Numbered from the stretch's first letter, positions 1-11,567 are shown. The stretch is DNA of 64,000 bases from Flocculibacter collagenilyticus (GCF_016469335.1 NZ_CP059888.1:2728001-2792000); one strand, 5' to 3'. Numbers and translations: made by a program. The notes: generated by a model not told the origin, from the sequence alone.

Positions 1-1291
1 CATGATCAGGAACCATACGGCCAACAATGGCATGTCCAGCTTCATGATAGGCAGTCATTTCTTTTTCTGATTCGTTCATCACCATCGACTTACGTTCAGC
101 GCCCATCATAATTTTATCTTTTGCTTTATCAAACTCTTCCATCGAAACAACACGGCGGTTTGAGCGTGCAGCAAATAATGCAGCTTCATTAACAAGGTTG
201 GCTAAATCAGCACCTGAAAATCCTGGTGTACCACGTGCAATTACCGACGCCTTAACATCGTCGCCTAATGGCACTTTACGCATATGCACTTTTAAAATCT
301 GTTCACGGCCACGTACATCAGGTAAGCCAACGGTTACTTGACGGTCAAAACGACCTGGACGTAATAACGCAGGGTCTAACACATCAGGACGGTTAGTTGC
401 AGCAATAACAATAATACCCTCATTACCTTCAAAACCATCCATTTCAACTAGCATTTGGTTTAATGTCTGCTCACGTTCATCGTGACCACCACCTAAACCT
501 GCACCACGTTGACGACCTACCGCATCTATTTCATCAATGAAAATAATACATGGTGCAGCTTTTTTCGCTTGTTCGAACATATCACGAACACGTGAAGCAC
601 CTACACCGACAAACATTTCCACAAAATCTGAACCAGAAATTGTAAAGAAAGGTACTTTTGCTTCACCTGCAATCGCTTTCGCTAATAACGTTTTACCTGT
701 TCCTGGTGGGCCTACCATTAGTACACCTTTAGGAATTTTACCGCCCAGCTTTTGGAATTTAGAAGGTTCTTTAAGATAATCAACAAGCTCTTGCACTTCT
801 TCTTTTGCTTCGTCACACCCTGCCACATCAACAAAAGTAGTTTTAATTTGGTCTTCACTCATTAAGCGCGCTTTACTCTTACCGAAAGACATCGCGCCTT
901 TTCCGCCACCGCCTTGCATTTGACGCATGAAGAAAATCCATACACCAATAAGCAGTAACATTGGGAACCATGAAATAAAGATAGACGCTAAAATACTTGG
1001 CTCTTCAGGTGGTTCGCCCGTTGTCTCAACCCCCTGTTTATATAAATCATTCAGTAAGTCAGGATCATATTGGGTTGGAATAAAAGTATCAAATCGTTCG
1101 CCGCTGCGCTTTATTCCTGTGATCTTTCCATCTCGTGAAATTTTAACTTCACGAATGAGGCCTTGATTCACCTCTTGCAGAAACTTCGTATAGCTCGCTT
1201 GCCTGTCAGAGGAGTCGCTTGGACTAAAACTCTGGAACACCGACATCAAAACAACTGCTATCACTAACCAGAGTATTAAATTTTTTGCCAT
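1..1291 (-). CDS. ftsH: ATP-dependent zinc metalloprotease FtsH (partial, N-terminal part)
   Basis: Membrane-anchored AAA+ protease that degrades misfolded membrane proteins and short-lived cytosolic regulators. The gene runs off the left edge, leaving about 430 codons. The start ATG at 1291 gives [10 protein letters not shown], the first transmembrane segment; a second lies near residues 100-120, with the periplasmic domain between. Then come Walker A GPPGTGKT, Walker B IIFIDEID, the second region of homology ([19 protein letters not shown]), and the zinc site HEAGH right at the window edge. The protease domain is outside the window. The gene follows rlmE on the same strand, the usual rlmE-ftsH pair of gammaproteobacteria. 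Confidence 0.97.
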   Translation of the reverse strand, partial: MAKNLILWLVIAVVLMSVFQSFSPSDSSDRQASYTKFLQEVNQGLIREVKISRDGKITGIKRSGERFDTFIPTQYDPDLLNDLYKQGVETTGEPPEEPSILASIFISWFPMLLLIGVWIFFMRQMQGGGGKGAMSFGKSKARLMSEDQIKTTFVDVAGCDEAKEEVQELVDYLKEPSKFQKLGGKIPKGVLMVGPPGTGKTLLAKAIAGEAKVPFFTISGSDFVEMFVGVGASRVRDMFEQAKKAAPCIIFIDEIDAVGRQRGAGLGGGHDEREQTLNQMLVEMDGFEGNEGIIVIAATNRPDVLDPALLRPGRFDRQVTVGLPDVRGREQILKVHMRKVPLGDDVKASVIARGTPGFSGADLANLVNEAALFAARSNRRVVSMEEFDKAKDKIMMGAERKSMVMNESEKEMTAYHEAGHAIVGRMVPDH

Positions 1292-1369
1292 ATCACTCAA
1301 GGTAATAACCTCTTTCCTAAATTGGGGGTTCTTTTAAATTTATTACATGTTCAACAAATACGTAATTTA

Positions 1370-1999
1370 CTACAACTTGTATCCAGTAGCTACTATATAA
1401 ACTTCTCTTGAACGTGCACGCGAAGAATCAGGTTTTCTTGTTTTAACAACTTTAAACACTTCTTTAACTTGTTTCATATACTCATCAAAGCCTTCACCCT
1501 GAAATACTTTAACAGCAAAACTGCCATTTTTCTTCAAAACGTGACTACACATATCAAGTGCAAGCTCAACTAAATACATGGCTCGAGGTTGATCAACCCC
1601 ACCCGTGCCGCTCATATTTGGTGCCATATCAGATAAAACCACATCTACATTTTTGCCGCCAATGCGCGCAAGTAATGCATCTAATACCGCTTCTTCGCGA
1701 AAGTCACCTTGTAGAAAATCAACGCCCGCGATCGGGTCCATTGATAAAATATCACAGGCAATAACATGCCCTTCCATACCTACTAGCTCTGTCGCTAACT
1801 GTGACCACCCACCTGGTGCAGCGCCTAGATCAACAACCGTCATGCCTTGTTTCAGAAGTTTATCTTTTTGCTGTAACTCTTCCAATTTGAATACAGCACG
1901 AGAACGAAGCCCTCGTTTTTTTGCTTCTTGTACATAATGGTCATCAAAATGTTCTGTCAACCAGCGTTTACTGCTGGGTGTGTGCTTCTTTTTTGTCAT
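1370..1999 (-). CDS. rlmE: 23S rRNA (uridine-2'-O)-methyltransferase RlmE
   Basis: Methylates the 2'-O of U2552 in 23S rRNA using S-adenosylmethionine, a late step in 50S assembly (RrmJ/FtsJ family). The 209 residues match the family's usual length. The SAM-binding loop [11 protein letters not shown] is present, and the catalytic K-D-K-E set can be placed in [23 protein letters not shown] and REVYIVA. It lies upstream of ftsH in the same direction and diverges from yhbY, so the 86 bp between them must hold both promoters. The YhbY neighbour also binds pre-50S particles. Confidence 0.97.
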   Translation of the reverse strand: MTKKKHTPSSKRWLTEHFDDHYVQEAKKRGLRSRAVFKLEELQQKDKLLKQGMTVVDLGAAPGGWSQLATELVGMEGHVIACDILSMDPIAGVDFLQGDFREEAVLDALLARIGGKNVDVVLSDMAPNMSGTGGVDQPRAMYLVELALDMCSHVLKKNGSFAVKVFQGEGFDEYMKQVKEVFKVVKTRKPDSSRARSREVYIVATGYKL

Positions 2000-2085
2000 T
2001 TAAAACCAAACTTAAGTTAGTAATGATGTCTAAATGGCGTTAGAATACGCGCAATTCAAGACCCGTCTACGAGAAAATTGTAACA

Positions 2086-2394
2086 ATGAGCCAATTAGAC
2101 AAATTATCAAACAAACAAAAGCAACACTTAAAAAGCGTTGCACATACGTTAAAGCCAGTTGTACTGCTAGGTGCAAACGGATTAACTGAAGGCGTAATGG
2201 CTGAGATTGATCAAGCATTAGATCACCATGAGCTTATTAAAATTAAAATTCCAACGGACGACAGAGAGCTAAAAAGTCAAATTATTGATGCTATTGTGCG
2301 CGAAAGCAATGCAATTAAAGTACAAACAATTGGGCATATTTTAGTACTGTTTCGTCAGTCAGAAGAAAATAAAGTTTCTTTGCCTAGAAAATAA
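2086..2394 (+). CDS. yhbY: YhbY family ribosome assembly RNA-binding protein
   Basis: Small RNA-binding protein of the CRS1/YhbY (CRM) domain family, associated with pre-50S ribosomal subunits. The 102-residue protein is a single CRM domain, with KQKQHLKSVAHTLKPVV at the N terminus and the family's GxxG-type loop in LLGANGLTEGV. Length and start match the family. It is divergent from rlmE, the same arrangement as in Escherichia coli, so the pair probably shares regulation with ribosome assembly. Confidence 0.95.
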   Translation: MSQLDKLSNKQKQHLKSVAHTLKPVVLLGANGLTEGVMAEIDQALDHHELIKIKIPTDDRELKSQIIDAIVRESNAIKVQTIGHILVLFRQSEENKVSLPRK

Positions 2395-2423
2395 TTCTAC
2401 TACGTCCTTAACAGGATAACAGT

Positions 2424-3158
2424 TTGATTTATTTTTCACTCTTTTTACTCGCCATTGCTGCTTGGTCCTTAGGCACAGTTGCAGCCGGTGGCGCGGTAAT
2501 GCTTTTATTGCCCATCCTGCCATTATTTATTGCCCCTGCTCAGGTTATTCCTGCCATTGCTTTAGGCTCATTTATTGCAAATCCGTATCGCGCTTTTTTA
2601 TTTATTAACGATGTCAATTGGCGCATTGGCGCCTGGATGGTGGCTGGTTCGCTTTTCGGAGCCATTCTTGGAAGTTATATTTTTGTTCAACTAGCTAATG
2701 AAAATATAAAACTGCTAATTGGCATTTTCCTCATTATCACTGCACTGCAATATTGGTTTAAATTTAAAACTCACGTTTTATCCATTCCCGACTGGGCATT
2801 TTTACCACTTTCATGTTTGGTATCTTTTATTTCAGCAATCGTAGGTGGTGCTGGGCCTGTTTATAACCCATTTCTTGCAGCAAAGCAGTTATCGAAAGAG
2901 GCAATTGTTGCGACAAAGTCAATCAACTCTTTGGTAATGCAGCTTACAAAGGTTATTGGTTATATTATTTTCGGCGCGTTTACTTTAAGTATTGGTGGGC
3001 TTGGTATCGCAATCGGATTAGGAGCGCTTGTTGGGGTTTATTTTGGAAAGCAATTTATGAACAAAATTAATCAGCGCCAATTTGAAGTTATTATGGCCGG
3101 GATGATGTTGCTAATCGGTATTTATTTTTGTTATCACGCCATTGGCATAAATTCGTAA
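2424..3158 (+). CDS. TSUP family (TauE/SafE) membrane permease
   Basis: Polytopic inner-membrane protein of the sulfite exporter TauE/SafE family, which moves small sulfur-containing or organic anions. The 244 residues form about eight hydrophobic segments in two repeats; the glycine-rich signatures GTVAAGGAVMLLLP and SAIVGGAGPVYNP mark the two halves. The start is a TTG at 2424, behind an AGGA-type ribosome binding site, giving MIYFSLFLL. It begins 29 bp after yhbY and may be co-transcribed with it. Substrate unknown. A second, distinct TSUP gene lies at 62737. Confidence 0.85.
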   Translation: MIYFSLFLLAIAAWSLGTVAAGGAVMLLLPILPLFIAPAQVIPAIALGSFIANPYRAFLFINDVNWRIGAWMVAGSLFGAILGSYIFVQLANENIKLLIGIFLIITALQYWFKFKTHVLSIPDWAFLPLSCLVSFISAIVGGAGPVYNPFLAAKQLSKEAIVATKSINSLVMQLTKVIGYIIFGAFTLSIGGLGIAIGLGALVGVYFGKQFMNKINQRQFEVIMAGMMLLIGIYFCYHAIGINS

Positions 3159-3212
3159 ATACATTATTTATGTTAGCCTTGCTTATTTAAACCGCGATGA
3201 ATTTACAAGTAT

Positions 3213-3240
3213 AAAAAAACCTGCGTTAGCAGGTTTTTTT
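3213..3240. terminator. Bidirectional rho-independent terminator
   Basis: The stem AACCTGC / GCAGGTT closes a GTTA loop and is flanked by A-runs on the left and T-runs on the right. It can therefore end both the TSUP gene (plus strand) and greA (minus strand). Confidence 0.9.
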
Positions 3241-3263
3241 ATTAAAAAGGTTAGGCAACGTTA

Positions 3264-3743
3264 CTAAACGTAATCAACGCTTAAGATTTCAAACTCTACA
3301 GCGCCGCTAGGAGTATTAATTAATACTTCTTCACCTTCTTGCTTACCTATTAAGCCTCTTGCAATTGGTGAATTAACCGATATCAAGTTACTTTTAATAT
3401 CAGCTTCATCATCTCCTACAATGCGGTATGTAACTTCTTCATCAGTTTCAATATTAACAATCTCAACTGTTGCACCAAAAATTACTCTACCTGTTTTAGG
3501 CATTTTAGTTACATCTATAATTTGAGCGTTTGATAATTTTGCTTCAATTTCTTGAATACGCCCTTCACAAAACCCCTGCTGCTCGCGAGCCGCGTGGTAT
3601 TCTGCATTTTCTTTTAAATCGCCGTGTTCTCTTGCTTCAGCAATTGCTTCAACAATTTGAGGACGTTTAACTGTTTTCAATTCTATTAGCTCTTCACGAA
3701 GCATATCTGCTCCGTGAGAAGTCATAGGAATTTGATTGCTCAT
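3264..3743 (-). CDS. greA: Transcription elongation factor GreA
   Basis: Rescues backtracked RNA polymerase by stimulating cleavage of the transcript's 3' end. The 159 residues have the standard layout: an N-terminal antiparallel coiled coil (about 1-75) whose tip carries the acidic pair in [14 protein letters not shown], then an FKBP-like C-terminal domain. Its ATG overlaps the TAA stop of carB by one base, so it is the last gene of carA-carB-greA and is probably translationally coupled to carB. greA directly behind carB is common in Alteromonadales. Confidence 0.97.
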   Translation of the reverse strand: MSNQIPMTSHGADMLREELIELKTVKRPQIVEAIAEAREHGDLKENAEYHAAREQQGFCEGRIQEIEAKLSNAQIIDVTKMPKTGRVIFGATVEIVNIETDEEVTYRIVGDDEADIKSNLISVNSPIARGLIGKQEGEEVLINTPSGAVEFEILSVDYV

Positions 3744-6700
3744 TAACCTACCTGTTTATGTAATTCTTGTACCGATACAACCGAGCCTCTGTCATCAGCT
3801 TGGTGTGCTTTACATGTAGCAAAGCCGGCGTTAATGGTTGTAGTGTAATTAGTCTTATATTGTAACGCACCACGACGTAATACTTTAGAGTCTTCAATCG
3901 CTTGACGACCCTCTGTGGTATTTACAATATAGCTATATTCACCATTTTTAATGCGATCGAGTATATGAGGGCGTCCCTCAAATACTTTATTAACTTTGCG
4001 TACTTCTATACCTGCTTCGCTCAATACGTCAAATGTACCGCGAGTAGCATCAATTTCAAAGCCGTTTTCACGAAGTTGTTTAGCAAGTTCAACAACGCGC
4101 ACCTTATCACTGTCTCTTACTGACAGCAATGCCCTACCACTACGAGGTATTTCGATATTTGCACCAAGTTGCGCTTTGGCAAATGCTTCAATAAAGGTTT
4201 TACCAACCCCCATAACTTCACCAGTAGAGCGCATTTCAGGGCCACGAAGCGGGTCAACGCCTAAAAACTTATTAAACGGTAGCACAACTTCTTTTACTGA
4301 ATAATAAGGCGGAATCGTTTCTTCAGTAACACCTTGCTCAGCTAATGACTTGCCAACCATGCATCGTGCTGCAACTTTCGCTAATGCAACACCTGTAGCT
4401 TTAGATACAAATGGAATAGTTCTGGCAGCACGAGGATTAACCTCAATAAGGTAAATCTCGCCATCTTTTACCGCAAACTGGGTATTCATTAAACCAACTA
4501 CACCAAGCTCTAAGGCCATTGCCTTCACTTGTGCACGCATTTTGTCTTGAATTTCTTGGCTTAAGCTATGTGGTGGTAATGAACATGCCGAGTCACCTGA
4601 GTGAACACCCGCTTGCTCAATGTGTTCCATAATACCGCCAATGATCACGTTTTCACCGTCACAAACCGCATCCACATCAATTTCAATCGCGTCATCTAAG
4701 AAGCGATCTAACAATACTGGCGCTTCATTAGAAACTGACACCGCTTCGGTCATGTAACGTTTTAAGTCATCTTCGTCGTATACAATTTCCATTGCGCGTC
4801 CACCAAGTACATAGGAAGGACGAACAACCATTGGATAACCAATTTCTTTAGACTTAACGAGAGCTTCTTCAAGCGAAGTAACTGTCGCGTTTTCAGGTTG
4901 CAATAAATCAAGACGCTGCACCATGTGCTGAAAACGTTCACGATCTTCAGCGCGGTCAATTGCGTCAGGTGAAGTTCCAATAATTGGCACTCCATTCGCT
5001 TCCAACTCTCGTGCTAATTTAAGTGGTGTTTGACCACCATATTGCACAATGACACCTTTTGGCTTTTCAACGCGAACTATTTCTAGTACGTCTTCTAGCG
5101 TAATTGGTTCAAAGTATAAGCGATCAGACGTATCGTAATCTGTAGATACCGTTTCGGGATTACAGTTTAACATTATTGTTTCGTAACCATCTTCACGCAT
5201 AGCAAGGGCTGCATGAACACAGCAGTAGTCAAACTCAATACCCTGTCCAATACGGTTAGGACCGCCACCGATTACCATTATTTTATCTTTATCAGATGGA
5301 TTAGCTTCGCACTCTTCATCATAGCTGGAATACATATATGCAGTATCTGAGCTAAACTCTGCGGCACATGTATCTACACGCTTATACACTGGATAAATAG
5401 ATAGAGTGTGGCGCTTCTTACGCACTTCTTTTTCTGCAACACCTAATAAATCAGCAATGCGTTTATCGGCGAAACCTTTACGCTTTAAGCTACGTAAAAA
5501 TGTTTCATCAAGCCCAGACAAGCCGCGTTTTTCTATTTCTGATTCAAGCTGAATGATGTCTTCAATTTGTGCCAAGAACCACGGGTCCACTTTAGTCAGC
5601 TTAAAAATTGCTTCTAAATCTAAACCATGACGGAATGCGTCAGCAAGATACCAAATACGTTCAGCACCAGGTTCTTTTAATTCATGGATAATTTTGTCGT
5701 GCGCGTTTGGATCATCTTTATCAACAATCGGTTCAAAACCTGATACGCCAACTTCAAGCCCACGCAGCGCTTTTTGAAGCGACTCTTGTTGATTACGGCC
5801 GATTGCCATCACCTCACCCACAGACTTCATTTGCGTGGTGAGTCGGTCATTACAACCTGAGAATTTTTCAAAGTTAAATCGAGGAAGCTTAGTAACAACG
5901 TAATCTAACGTAGGCTCAAACGACGCAGGTGTAGCACCACCCGTAATGTCATTATCTAATTCATCAAGGGTATAACCAACAGCAAGCTTCGCCGCAATTT
6001 TTGCAATTGGGAAGCCTGTTGCTTTTGATGCAAGAGCAGATGAGCGTGACACCCTTGGATTCATCTCAATAATGACCATGCGACCGTCATCAGGGTTTAC
6101 CCCAAACTGAACATTCGAACCACCCGTTTCTACACCAATTTCGCGCAACACAGCCATCGAGGCATTACGCATTAGCTGATATTCTTTGTCGGTTAACGTT
6201 TGAGCCGGCGCAACAGTAATAGAGTCACCTGTGTGAACGCCCATAGGGTCAAAGTTTTCAATCGCGCACACAATAATACAATTGTCGTTTTTATCGCGCA
6301 CCACTTCCATTTCATACTCTTTCCAGCCAATCAAAGACTCGTCAATGAGTAACTCTTTGGTGGGAGATAAATCAAGGCCACGAATACAAATCTCATCAAA
6401 TTCTTCACGGTTGTAGGCAATACCACCACCAGAACCACCCATAGTAAAAGATGGGCGAATGATACATGGAAAGCCGATACGTGAAAGTACATCATGCGCT
6501 TCATCTAGCGTATGCGCAATTTCAGCACGAGGTGTTTCTAAGCCTATCGCTTTCATGGCTTTATCAAAACGATTACGATCTTCCGCTTTATCAATCGCAT
6601 CGGCAGTCGCGCCAATCATTTCAACATTATGCTTTTCTAATACGCCGTGTTTCTCTAAATCAAGCGCACAGTTCAATGCCGTTTGCCCACCCATTGTTGG

Positions 6701-6961
6701 TAAAACCGCATCAGGCTTTTCTTTTTCGATTATTTTCTCAACCACTTCCCAGTGTATTGGCTCAATATAAGTTGCATCGGCCATTTCAGGATCGGTCATA
6801 ATGGTGGCAGGGTTAGAGTTTACAAGAATAACTCGGTACCCCTCTTCTCTTAACGCCTTACAAGCTTGGACGCCAGAGTAGTCAAATTCACACGCCTGAC
6901 CGATAACTATCGGCCCGGCACCTAAAATCAGAATGCTTTGTAGGTCTGTACGTTTTGGCAT
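3743..6961 (-). CDS. carB: Carbamoyl-phosphate synthase large subunit
   Basis: Makes carbamoyl phosphate from bicarbonate, ATP and ammonia delivered by CarA, feeding pyrimidine and arginine synthesis. The 1072 residues match the full-length enzyme. Two homologous ATP-grasp halves can be seen: the first starts [20 protein letters not shown] and the second [20 protein letters not shown]. The C-terminal allosteric domain (about residues 930-1072, [16 protein letters not shown] onward) follows. The gene lies 28 bp after carA and overlaps greA by one base, so the three form one operon. Confidence 0.98.
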   Translation of the reverse strand: MPKRTDLQSILILGAGPIVIGQACEFDYSGVQACKALREEGYRVILVNSNPATIMTDPEMADATYIEPIHWEVVEKIIEKEKPDAVLPTMGGQTALNCALDLEKHGVLEKHNVEMIGATADAIDKAEDRNRFDKAMKAIGLETPRAEIAHTLDEAHDVLSRIGFPCIIRPSFTMGGSGGGIAYNREEFDEICIRGLDLSPTKELLIDESLIGWKEYEMEVVRDKNDNCIIVCAIENFDPMGVHTGDSITVAPAQTLTDKEYQLMRNASMAVLREIGVETGGSNVQFGVNPDDGRMVIIEMNPRVSRSSALASKATGFPIAKIAAKLAVGYTLDELDNDITGGATPASFEPTLDYVVTKLPRFNFEKFSGCNDRLTTQMKSVGEVMAIGRNQQESLQKALRGLEVGVSGFEPIVDKDDPNAHDKIIHELKEPGAERIWYLADAFRHGLDLEAIFKLTKVDPWFLAQIEDIIQLESEIEKRGLSGLDETFLRSLKRKGFADKRIADLLGVAEKEVRKKRHTLSIYPVYKRVDTCAAEFSSDTAYMYSSYDEECEANPSDKDKIMVIGGGPNRIGQGIEFDYCCVHAALAMREDGYETIMLNCNPETVSTDYDTSDRLYFEPITLEDVLEIVRVEKPKGVIVQYGGQTPLKLARELEANGVPIIGTSPDAIDRAEDRERFQHMVQRLDLLQPENATVTSLEEALVKSKEIGYPMVVRPSYVLGGRAMEIVYDEDDLKRYMTEAVSVSNEAPVLLDRFLDDAIEIDVDAVCDGENVIIGGIMEHIEQAGVHSGDSACSLPPHSLSQEIQDKMRAQVKAMALELGVVGLMNTQFAVKDGEIYLIEVNPRAARTIPFVSKATGVALAKVAARCMVGKSLAEQGVTEETIPPYYSVKEVVLPFNKFLGVDPLRGPEMRSTGEVMGVGKTFIEAFAKAQLGANIEIPRSGRALLSVRDSDKVRVVELAKQLRENGFEIDATRGTFDVLSEAGIEVRKVNKVFEGRPHILDRIKNGEYSYIVNTTEGRQAIEDSKVLRRGALQYKTNYTTTINAGFATCKAHQADDRGSVVSVQELHKQVG

Positions 6962-6989
6962 AGCGGACTCTTACTCTCTTTTCATCCAA

Positions 6990-8132
6990 TTAACGGCGAG
7001 CTTGCATTAGCTCGATAAAGTGATCAAATAGCGGTGCGGCATCATGTGGACCAGGACTTGCCTCAGGGTGACCCTGAAAACTAAAGGCTGGCTTGTCAGT
7101 ACGATGAATACCCTGTAATGAGCCATCAAATAATGACTTATGAGTCGCGCGTAACGTATTTGGCAAGCTATCTTCGTCAACAGCAAAACCGTGGTTTTGT
7201 GCTGTAATCATCACTACTTTCGTATCCAAGTCTTGCACAGGATGGTTTCCACCATGATGACCGAACTTCATTTTCACTGTTTTTGCACCACTTGCTAATG
7301 CTAAAAGCTGATGCCCTAAACAAATACCAAAAATTGGAATATCGGTTTCTAGAAACTCAGTGATTGCTGAAATGGCATAATCACACGGCTCAGGATCGCC
7401 AGGACCATTAGATAAAAATATACCGTCTGGGTTCATCGCTAACACCGTTTTAGCATCAGTTTGCGCTGGTACAACTGTCACTTTACAACCACGGTCAACT
7501 AACATTCGTAAAATATTGCGCTTCACACCAAAATCATACGCCACGATGTGAAATCTCTCGTCATCAGCTTGTAACGTGCTGTAGCCTTCACCTAATGTCC
7601 ATGAACTTTCATTCCAGTCATATTGTGATTGCGTAGAGACAACCTTTGCCAAGTCCATTCCCTTAAGCCCTGCAAACTCTTTTGCGTGACTTAAAGCACT
7701 TGCTTCATCTAACTCACCTGACGCATTAACAGCAATAATACAGCCGTTTTGTGCTCCTTTATCTCTTAAGATACGTGTTAGCTTACGAGTATCAATATCG
7801 GCAATGCCTAGGATATTTTTTTGTTTGAGATATTGGTTGAGGTCGAGTTGATTACGGAAGTTACTGGAAAGAAGGGGGAGGTCTCTGATGACTAGGCCTT
7901 TGGCCCATATTTGAGGATTTTCTTCGTCTTCTAAATTAGTGCCTGTGTTGCCAATATGGGGGTAAGTGAGTGTTACGATTTGTTCTGCATAGGACGGGTC
8001 GGTTAGAATTTCCTGATACCCTGTCATTGAAGTATTAAAGACTACTTCGCCCACTGAAATACCTTCAGCGCCAATAGCAGTCCCGCGGAAAACAGTACCA
8101 TCTTCAAGTACCAATAAAGCGGTTGTGGTCAA
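6990..8132 (-). CDS. carA: Carbamoyl-phosphate synthase small (glutaminase) subunit
   Basis: Class I glutamine amidotransferase subunit that hydrolyses glutamine and channels ammonia to CarB. The C-terminal half carries the nucleophile motif [12 protein letters not shown] and the His-Glu pair in [12 protein letters not shown] place the start at the TTG at 8132, not the TTG four codons upstream: a GGAGG at 8138-8142 sits five bases ahead of it, and the product then begins [11 protein letters not shown], matching the family's N terminus. The upstream region holds one ArgR-like half-site (TGAAT near 8182-8186) but no convincing full ARG box. dapB lies upstream on the same strand. Confidence 0.96.
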   Translation of the reverse strand: MTTTALLVLEDGTVFRGTAIGAEGISVGEVVFNTSMTGYQEILTDPSYAEQIVTLTYPHIGNTGTNLEDEENPQIWAKGLVIRDLPLLSSNFRNQLDLNQYLKQKNILGIADIDTRKLTRILRDKGAQNGCIIAVNASGELDEASALSHAKEFAGLKGMDLAKVVSTQSQYDWNESSWTLGEGYSTLQADDERFHIVAYDFGVKRNILRMLVDRGCKVTVVPAQTDAKTVLAMNPDGIFLSNGPGDPEPCDYAISAITEFLETDIPIFGICLGHQLLALASGAKTVKMKFGHHGGNHPVQDLDTKVVMITAQNHGFAVDEDSLPNTLRATHKSLFDGSLQGIHRTDKPAFSFQGHPEASPGPHDAAPLFDHFIELMQARR

Positions 8133-8303
8133 GTGAACCTCCAAACAGTCAAAAATAGAAAATATCCACCAAATATTATCTATTCACTATATTGTTGTGA
8201 GAGCGTTGCCGACACACAGCATTACTGAATGTAATTGCTATTAGGCAAACCTGTGCATTCTAGTTTAATTTTATGCGAACGTCTATTTGTTTTTAATAAA
8301 ACA

Positions 8304-8332
8304 TAAAAAAACAGACCTTAAGCCTGTTTTTA
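8304..8332 (-). terminator. Terminator after dapB
   Basis: Inverted repeat AAAAACAG / CTGTTTTT around a short loop, with a T-run on the minus strand. It separates dapB from carA, so carA has its own promoter in the roughly 170 bp that follow. Confidence 0.7.
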
Positions 8333-8360
8333 ATTTAAACCATGTAAAAGCAGTGCTTTT

Positions 8361-9164
8361 CTAACCTAATCCAAGTACGTTTTGCATATCATAAAGTCCT
8401 GCCTGTTTATCTTTTAACCATGCCGCAGCCCTTATTGCACCTTTCGCGAAGGTAAGTCGGCTACTGGCTTTGTGGGTTATTTCGAGGCGTTCGCCTAAAT
8501 CTGCAAATAAAGCAGTGTGTTCACCAACTATGTCTCCAGCACGTAGAGTTGCAAAACCAATACTCTTTGCATCACGAGGACCCGTATCCCCTTCTCGACC
8601 ATAGATTGCATGCTGCTTTAAATCTCTTTCGAGCGTGTCCGCTATGACTTGCCCCATTTTCATAGCAGTGCCAGAGGGCGCGTCCCGCTTAAACCTGTGG
8701 TGTGCTTCCCATATTTCAATATCAACCTCATCGCCCATTACTTTCGCTGTTTGCTGTAACAGGCTTAGCATTACATTCACACCAACACTAAAGTTAGCTG
8801 CAAAAACAATAGGAATGGATTTAGCTGCATCGTCTAATTGCAAAAGTTGCGCTTCAGACAATCCAGTAGTGCCAATGACCATAGGTAACTTGTGCTCTAC
8901 GCATAAAGCCAAATGCGCTAACATGCCCTCAGCAAGACTAAAGTCAATCATCACGTCACAATCACGACCAAGTGCCTGATGATTATCACTAATCGCAAGT
9001 CCTTGTCGACCCATTCCTATTACTTCTCCAACGTCCATGCCAACCCATTGCGAACTTTCCCGCACTAGCGCTCTGGCAAGAGTAACATTGTCATCATTCT
9101 GAATCGCTTCAATTAAAGCTCTACCCATACGACCATTTGCGCCAAAAATGCCTATATCTGTCAT
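8361..9164 (-). CDS. dapB: 4-hydroxy-tetrahydrodipicolinate reductase
   Basis: NAD(P)H-dependent reductase in the diaminopimelate branch of lysine and peptidoglycan synthesis. The 267 residues begin with the nucleotide-binding loop [13 protein letters not shown]. The catalytic and substrate-binding region [15 protein letters not shown] carries the conserved His-His and Lys. The dapB-carA-carB order is as in Escherichia coli. A terminator follows at 8304-8332 and another lies just upstream of the gene, so it is probably monocistronic. Confidence 0.97.
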   Translation of the reverse strand: MTDIGIFGANGRMGRALIEAIQNDDNVTLARALVRESSQWVGMDVGEVIGMGRQGLAISDNHQALGRDCDVMIDFSLAEGMLAHLALCVEHKLPMVIGTTGLSEAQLLQLDDAAKSIPIVFAANFSVGVNVMLSLLQQTAKVMGDEVDIEIWEAHHRFKRDAPSGTAMKMGQVIADTLERDLKQHAIYGREGDTGPRDAKSIGFATLRAGDIVGEHTALFADLGERLEITHKASSRLTFAKGAIRAAAWLKDKQAGLYDMQNVLGLG

Positions 9165-9200
9165 GCGTTATCCTTTATATAAAACGCTATTTTAGGTATA

Positions 9201-9246
9201 AAAAAACGTGTCTGCCAAACAATGAATTGCTCAGCACGACACGTTT
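9201..9246 (-). terminator. Terminator after fklB
   Basis: A perfect 9-bp stem, AAACGTGTC / GACACGTTT, has a long loop and ends in a T-run on the minus strand. It lies between fklB and dapB. Confidence 0.75.
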
Positions 9247-9309
9247 AAAGTATTTGCAAAACATAGGTTTTAAAACGTGTTAAAACCGATGGCGTGCTGA
9301 CGAAGTCAA

Positions 9310-9924
9310 CTAGCCAGTAATTTCTAGTAATTCAACATCAAAAACTAATGTCGAGAAAGGCGGGATTGCGCCTTGAGAACCTTGTTCACCGTATGCTAAT
9401 TCATAAGGAATCGCTAAACGCCATTTTGAACCTACTGGCATCATTTGTAATGCTTCAGTCCAACCTTTAATTACTCCACCTACTGGGAATTCAGCTGGTT
9501 GGCCGCGATCATAGCTTGAATCAAATACTTTACCGTCAATGAATGTACCGTGGTAGTGAGTACGAACGGTTGATTCAGCAGTTGGCTTTTCACCAGTACC
9601 TTCGGTAAGTACTTCATACTGAAGACCTGACTCAGTCACAGTTACACCGTCTTTTTTAGCATTTTCAGCTAAGAATTCTGCACCTTCAACTTTCAAGTGC
9701 TCAGACGCTTTAGCGCGTTCAGCTTGAATTTTGCTAGAAATTTCTTGGAATGCAGCTTGGATTTCTTCGTCGCTTACTTTTGATTCTTCATTATTGATTG
9801 CAGTGGCAATACCTGCAGCTATAGCATCAACATCAAAGCCATCAAACATGTTTTGGCGTAATTGCATACCAACTTGTAAGCCCATACCATAACAAGCTTT
9901 TTGTTCATTTGTTTCAAAAGACAT
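9310..9924 (-). CDS. fklB: FKBP-type peptidyl-prolyl cis-trans isomerase (FklB/FKBP22-like)
   Basis: Isomerises proline peptide bonds during protein folding. The 204 residues have an N-terminal dimerisation region (about 1-90, beginning with the family's YGMGLQVGMQLR) and a C-terminal FKBP domain with VRTHYHGTFIDGKVFDSSYDR, GWTEALQMMPVGSKWRL and IPPFSTLVFDVELLEI. There is no signal peptide, so it is cytoplasmic like FklB, not the periplasmic FkpA. Isomerases of this type are important in cold-living marine bacteria. It stands alone between two terminator-bounded intervals. Confidence 0.93.
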   Translation of the reverse strand: MSFETNEQKACYGMGLQVGMQLRQNMFDGFDVDAIAAGIATAINNEESKVSDEEIQAAFQEISSKIQAERAKASEHLKVEGAEFLAENAKKDGVTVTESGLQYEVLTEGTGEKPTAESTVRTHYHGTFIDGKVFDSSYDRGQPAEFPVGGVIKGWTEALQMMPVGSKWRLAIPYELAYGEQGSQGAIPPFSTLVFDVELLEITG

Positions 9925-10223
9925 AAATTTTCCTAATTAGTAAGGAGGAATAAGAAGATTTGAGAAACGCGATGCTAACATATCGACAAGTTAATACCAA
10001 TTGATTCGCCCTATTCAATGGGTATACAAATCACTCTTGTGTATAGTTATTAAGCAACCTGTAAATTACCAAAATAGTTTAGACGTCTATACATTTAAAA
10101 ATCCAAAGTGTATGATGGCGCACTTTGCTATTTAGCCCAAAGATCAGCTCGTCTTAGGGTTATTCTAATTATTGGCACTTGTGTCATTAATATATCGTAC
10201 CGTTAAATGCATAAGAGGCACAT
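9925..10223. other. Intergenic region between fklB and the NhaC-type antiporter
   Basis: About 300 bp separate two divergent genes and must hold both promoters. I see no gene. A weak imperfect inverted repeat, with CCCTATTCAATGGG at its centre, lies near 10010-10025; I cannot assign it a role. Confidence 0.6.
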
Positions 10224-11525
10224 TTGCAAACTATTCACACACAAACGGCTAAATTATCGCTGTTACCACTTATTCTGTTTGTCTCATTGTTTTTGGGAAC
10301 AGGCTTACATTTCCACTTACAAGGTGTTGAATATGCCTTTTACCAAGTACCAGCGCCTATTCTCGTCATCCCAGCTATCATTTTCGCTATTATCTTAAAT
10401 CGAGACACCCTTAATAAATCTATCGAAACCTTTATTCATGGTGCTGGGCACAGCAATATTATTACCATGTGTATGATTTATTTGTTTGCTGGCGCGTTTT
10501 CAGTGGTAGCGAAGGCGACGGGTGGCGTAGATGCCGTAGTGAATGCAGGTATTAGCGTTATCCCTGTTAGCTTACTTTTACCGGGCTTATTTATCATTAC
10601 TGCGACAGTGGCAACGGCAATGGGCACTTCAATGGGTACCATAGGAGCAATCGCACCCATTGCTTATGGACTTGCACAATCAGCACAGCTTGACATGCCG
10701 TTAGTTGCAGGTGTCGTATTAAGTGGAGCAATGTTTGGCGACAACTTATCAATAATTTCAGACACCACCATTGCAGCGACCAAAACCCAAAACGCCACGG
10801 TGCGTGATAAATTTAAAGAAAATCTCGTTTTCGCCTTACCTGCCGCATTCATTACTTTACTGTATTTAGCCTACCAAACACCGAACATTGAACATATTGA
10901 AAAGCAGTCATTCGAAATACTCGCCATGCTGCCCTATTTCGCAATTTTGGCGCTAGCACTTGCAGGCGTTAACGTATTTGTTGTCTTGCTGTTAGGTATT
11001 ATTTTTGCGGGCATTGCAGGCGCGTACTCCAGCGACTACACCTTAAATACTTTCACCAACGATGTGTATTTAGGCTTTACGTCTGTACAAGAAATATTCT
11101 TGTTATCCATGCTGATTGGAGGCTTAAGCGAGTTTATTCGAACGCAAGGAGGCCTTGCATACATAAGTAGTAAAATAGAGTTTGGATTAGCTAAAATTGC
11201 GTCACTCTCAAAAGGTGCTGCTAAACAGCTTGCGATAGGTGTCTTGGCCTTTGTCACTAATTTATGCATTGCCAATAACACAGTTGCCATTGTGGTAACT
11301 GGCGCGATTGCAAAACGCCTTGCCGAAGAAGAACAAATTCCTGCTAAACGTAGTGCAAGCTTGCTGGATATTTTTTCATGTGTGTCGCAGGGAGTAGTAC
11401 CGTACGGGGCGCAAATATTACTGCTTGGTGCAACCTTTCACTTGTCTCCTTTAACGGTTGCAGCAAACTCATATTACGTATTAATACTGTTAGTGATTAG
11501 CTTAATTATCATTTTCAGACGTTAA
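10224..11525 (+). CDS. Na+/H+ antiporter NhaC family protein
   Basis: Inner-membrane secondary transporter of the NhaC type, predicted to exchange Na+ (or organic substrates, as in malate-lactate members) for protons. The 433 residues contain about 11-12 hydrophobic segments and the family's signature GDNLSIISDTTIAAT near residues 170-185, plus conserved glycine stretches such as ATAMGTSMGTIGAIAP. The start is a TTG at 10224, preceded by AGAGG. NhaC-family members differ in substrate, so the cargo is not certain; sodium-proton exchange would suit a marine organism. Confidence 0.85.
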   Translation: MQTIHTQTAKLSLLPLILFVSLFLGTGLHFHLQGVEYAFYQVPAPILVIPAIIFAIILNRDTLNKSIETFIHGAGHSNIITMCMIYLFAGAFSVVAKATGGVDAVVNAGISVIPVSLLLPGLFIITATVATAMGTSMGTIGAIAPIAYGLAQSAQLDMPLVAGVVLSGAMFGDNLSIISDTTIAATKTQNATVRDKFKENLVFALPAAFITLLYLAYQTPNIEHIEKQSFEILAMLPYFAILALALAGVNVFVVLLLGIIFAGIAGAYSSDYTLNTFTNDVYLGFTSVQEIFLLSMLIGGLSEFIRTQGGLAYISSKIEFGLAKIASLSKGAAKQLAIGVLAFVTNLCIANNTVAIVVTGAIAKRLAEEEQIPAKRSASLLDIFSCVSQGVVPYGAQILLLGATFHLSPLTVAANSYYVLILLVISLIIIFRR

Positions 11526-11542
11526 GCTAAGATAGGCTCTAA

Positions 11543-11567
11543 TGAACGCTTACGTTATAAGCGTTCA
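11543..11567. terminator. Perfect hairpin at the convergent gene ends
   Basis: A 10-bp perfect stem, TGAACGCTTA / TAAGCGTTCA, with a 5-base loop overlaps the last codons of the minus-strand M48-like gene and lies 18 bp past the antiporter stop. It has no clear T-run, so a terminator role for both genes is likely but not proven. Confidence 0.5.

Noticed and set aside
8132-8300. ARG box or PurR site upstream of carA
   Set aside because: Only one half-site (TGAAT) fits; the second half departs too far from the ARG consensus, and no PurR palindrome is visible.
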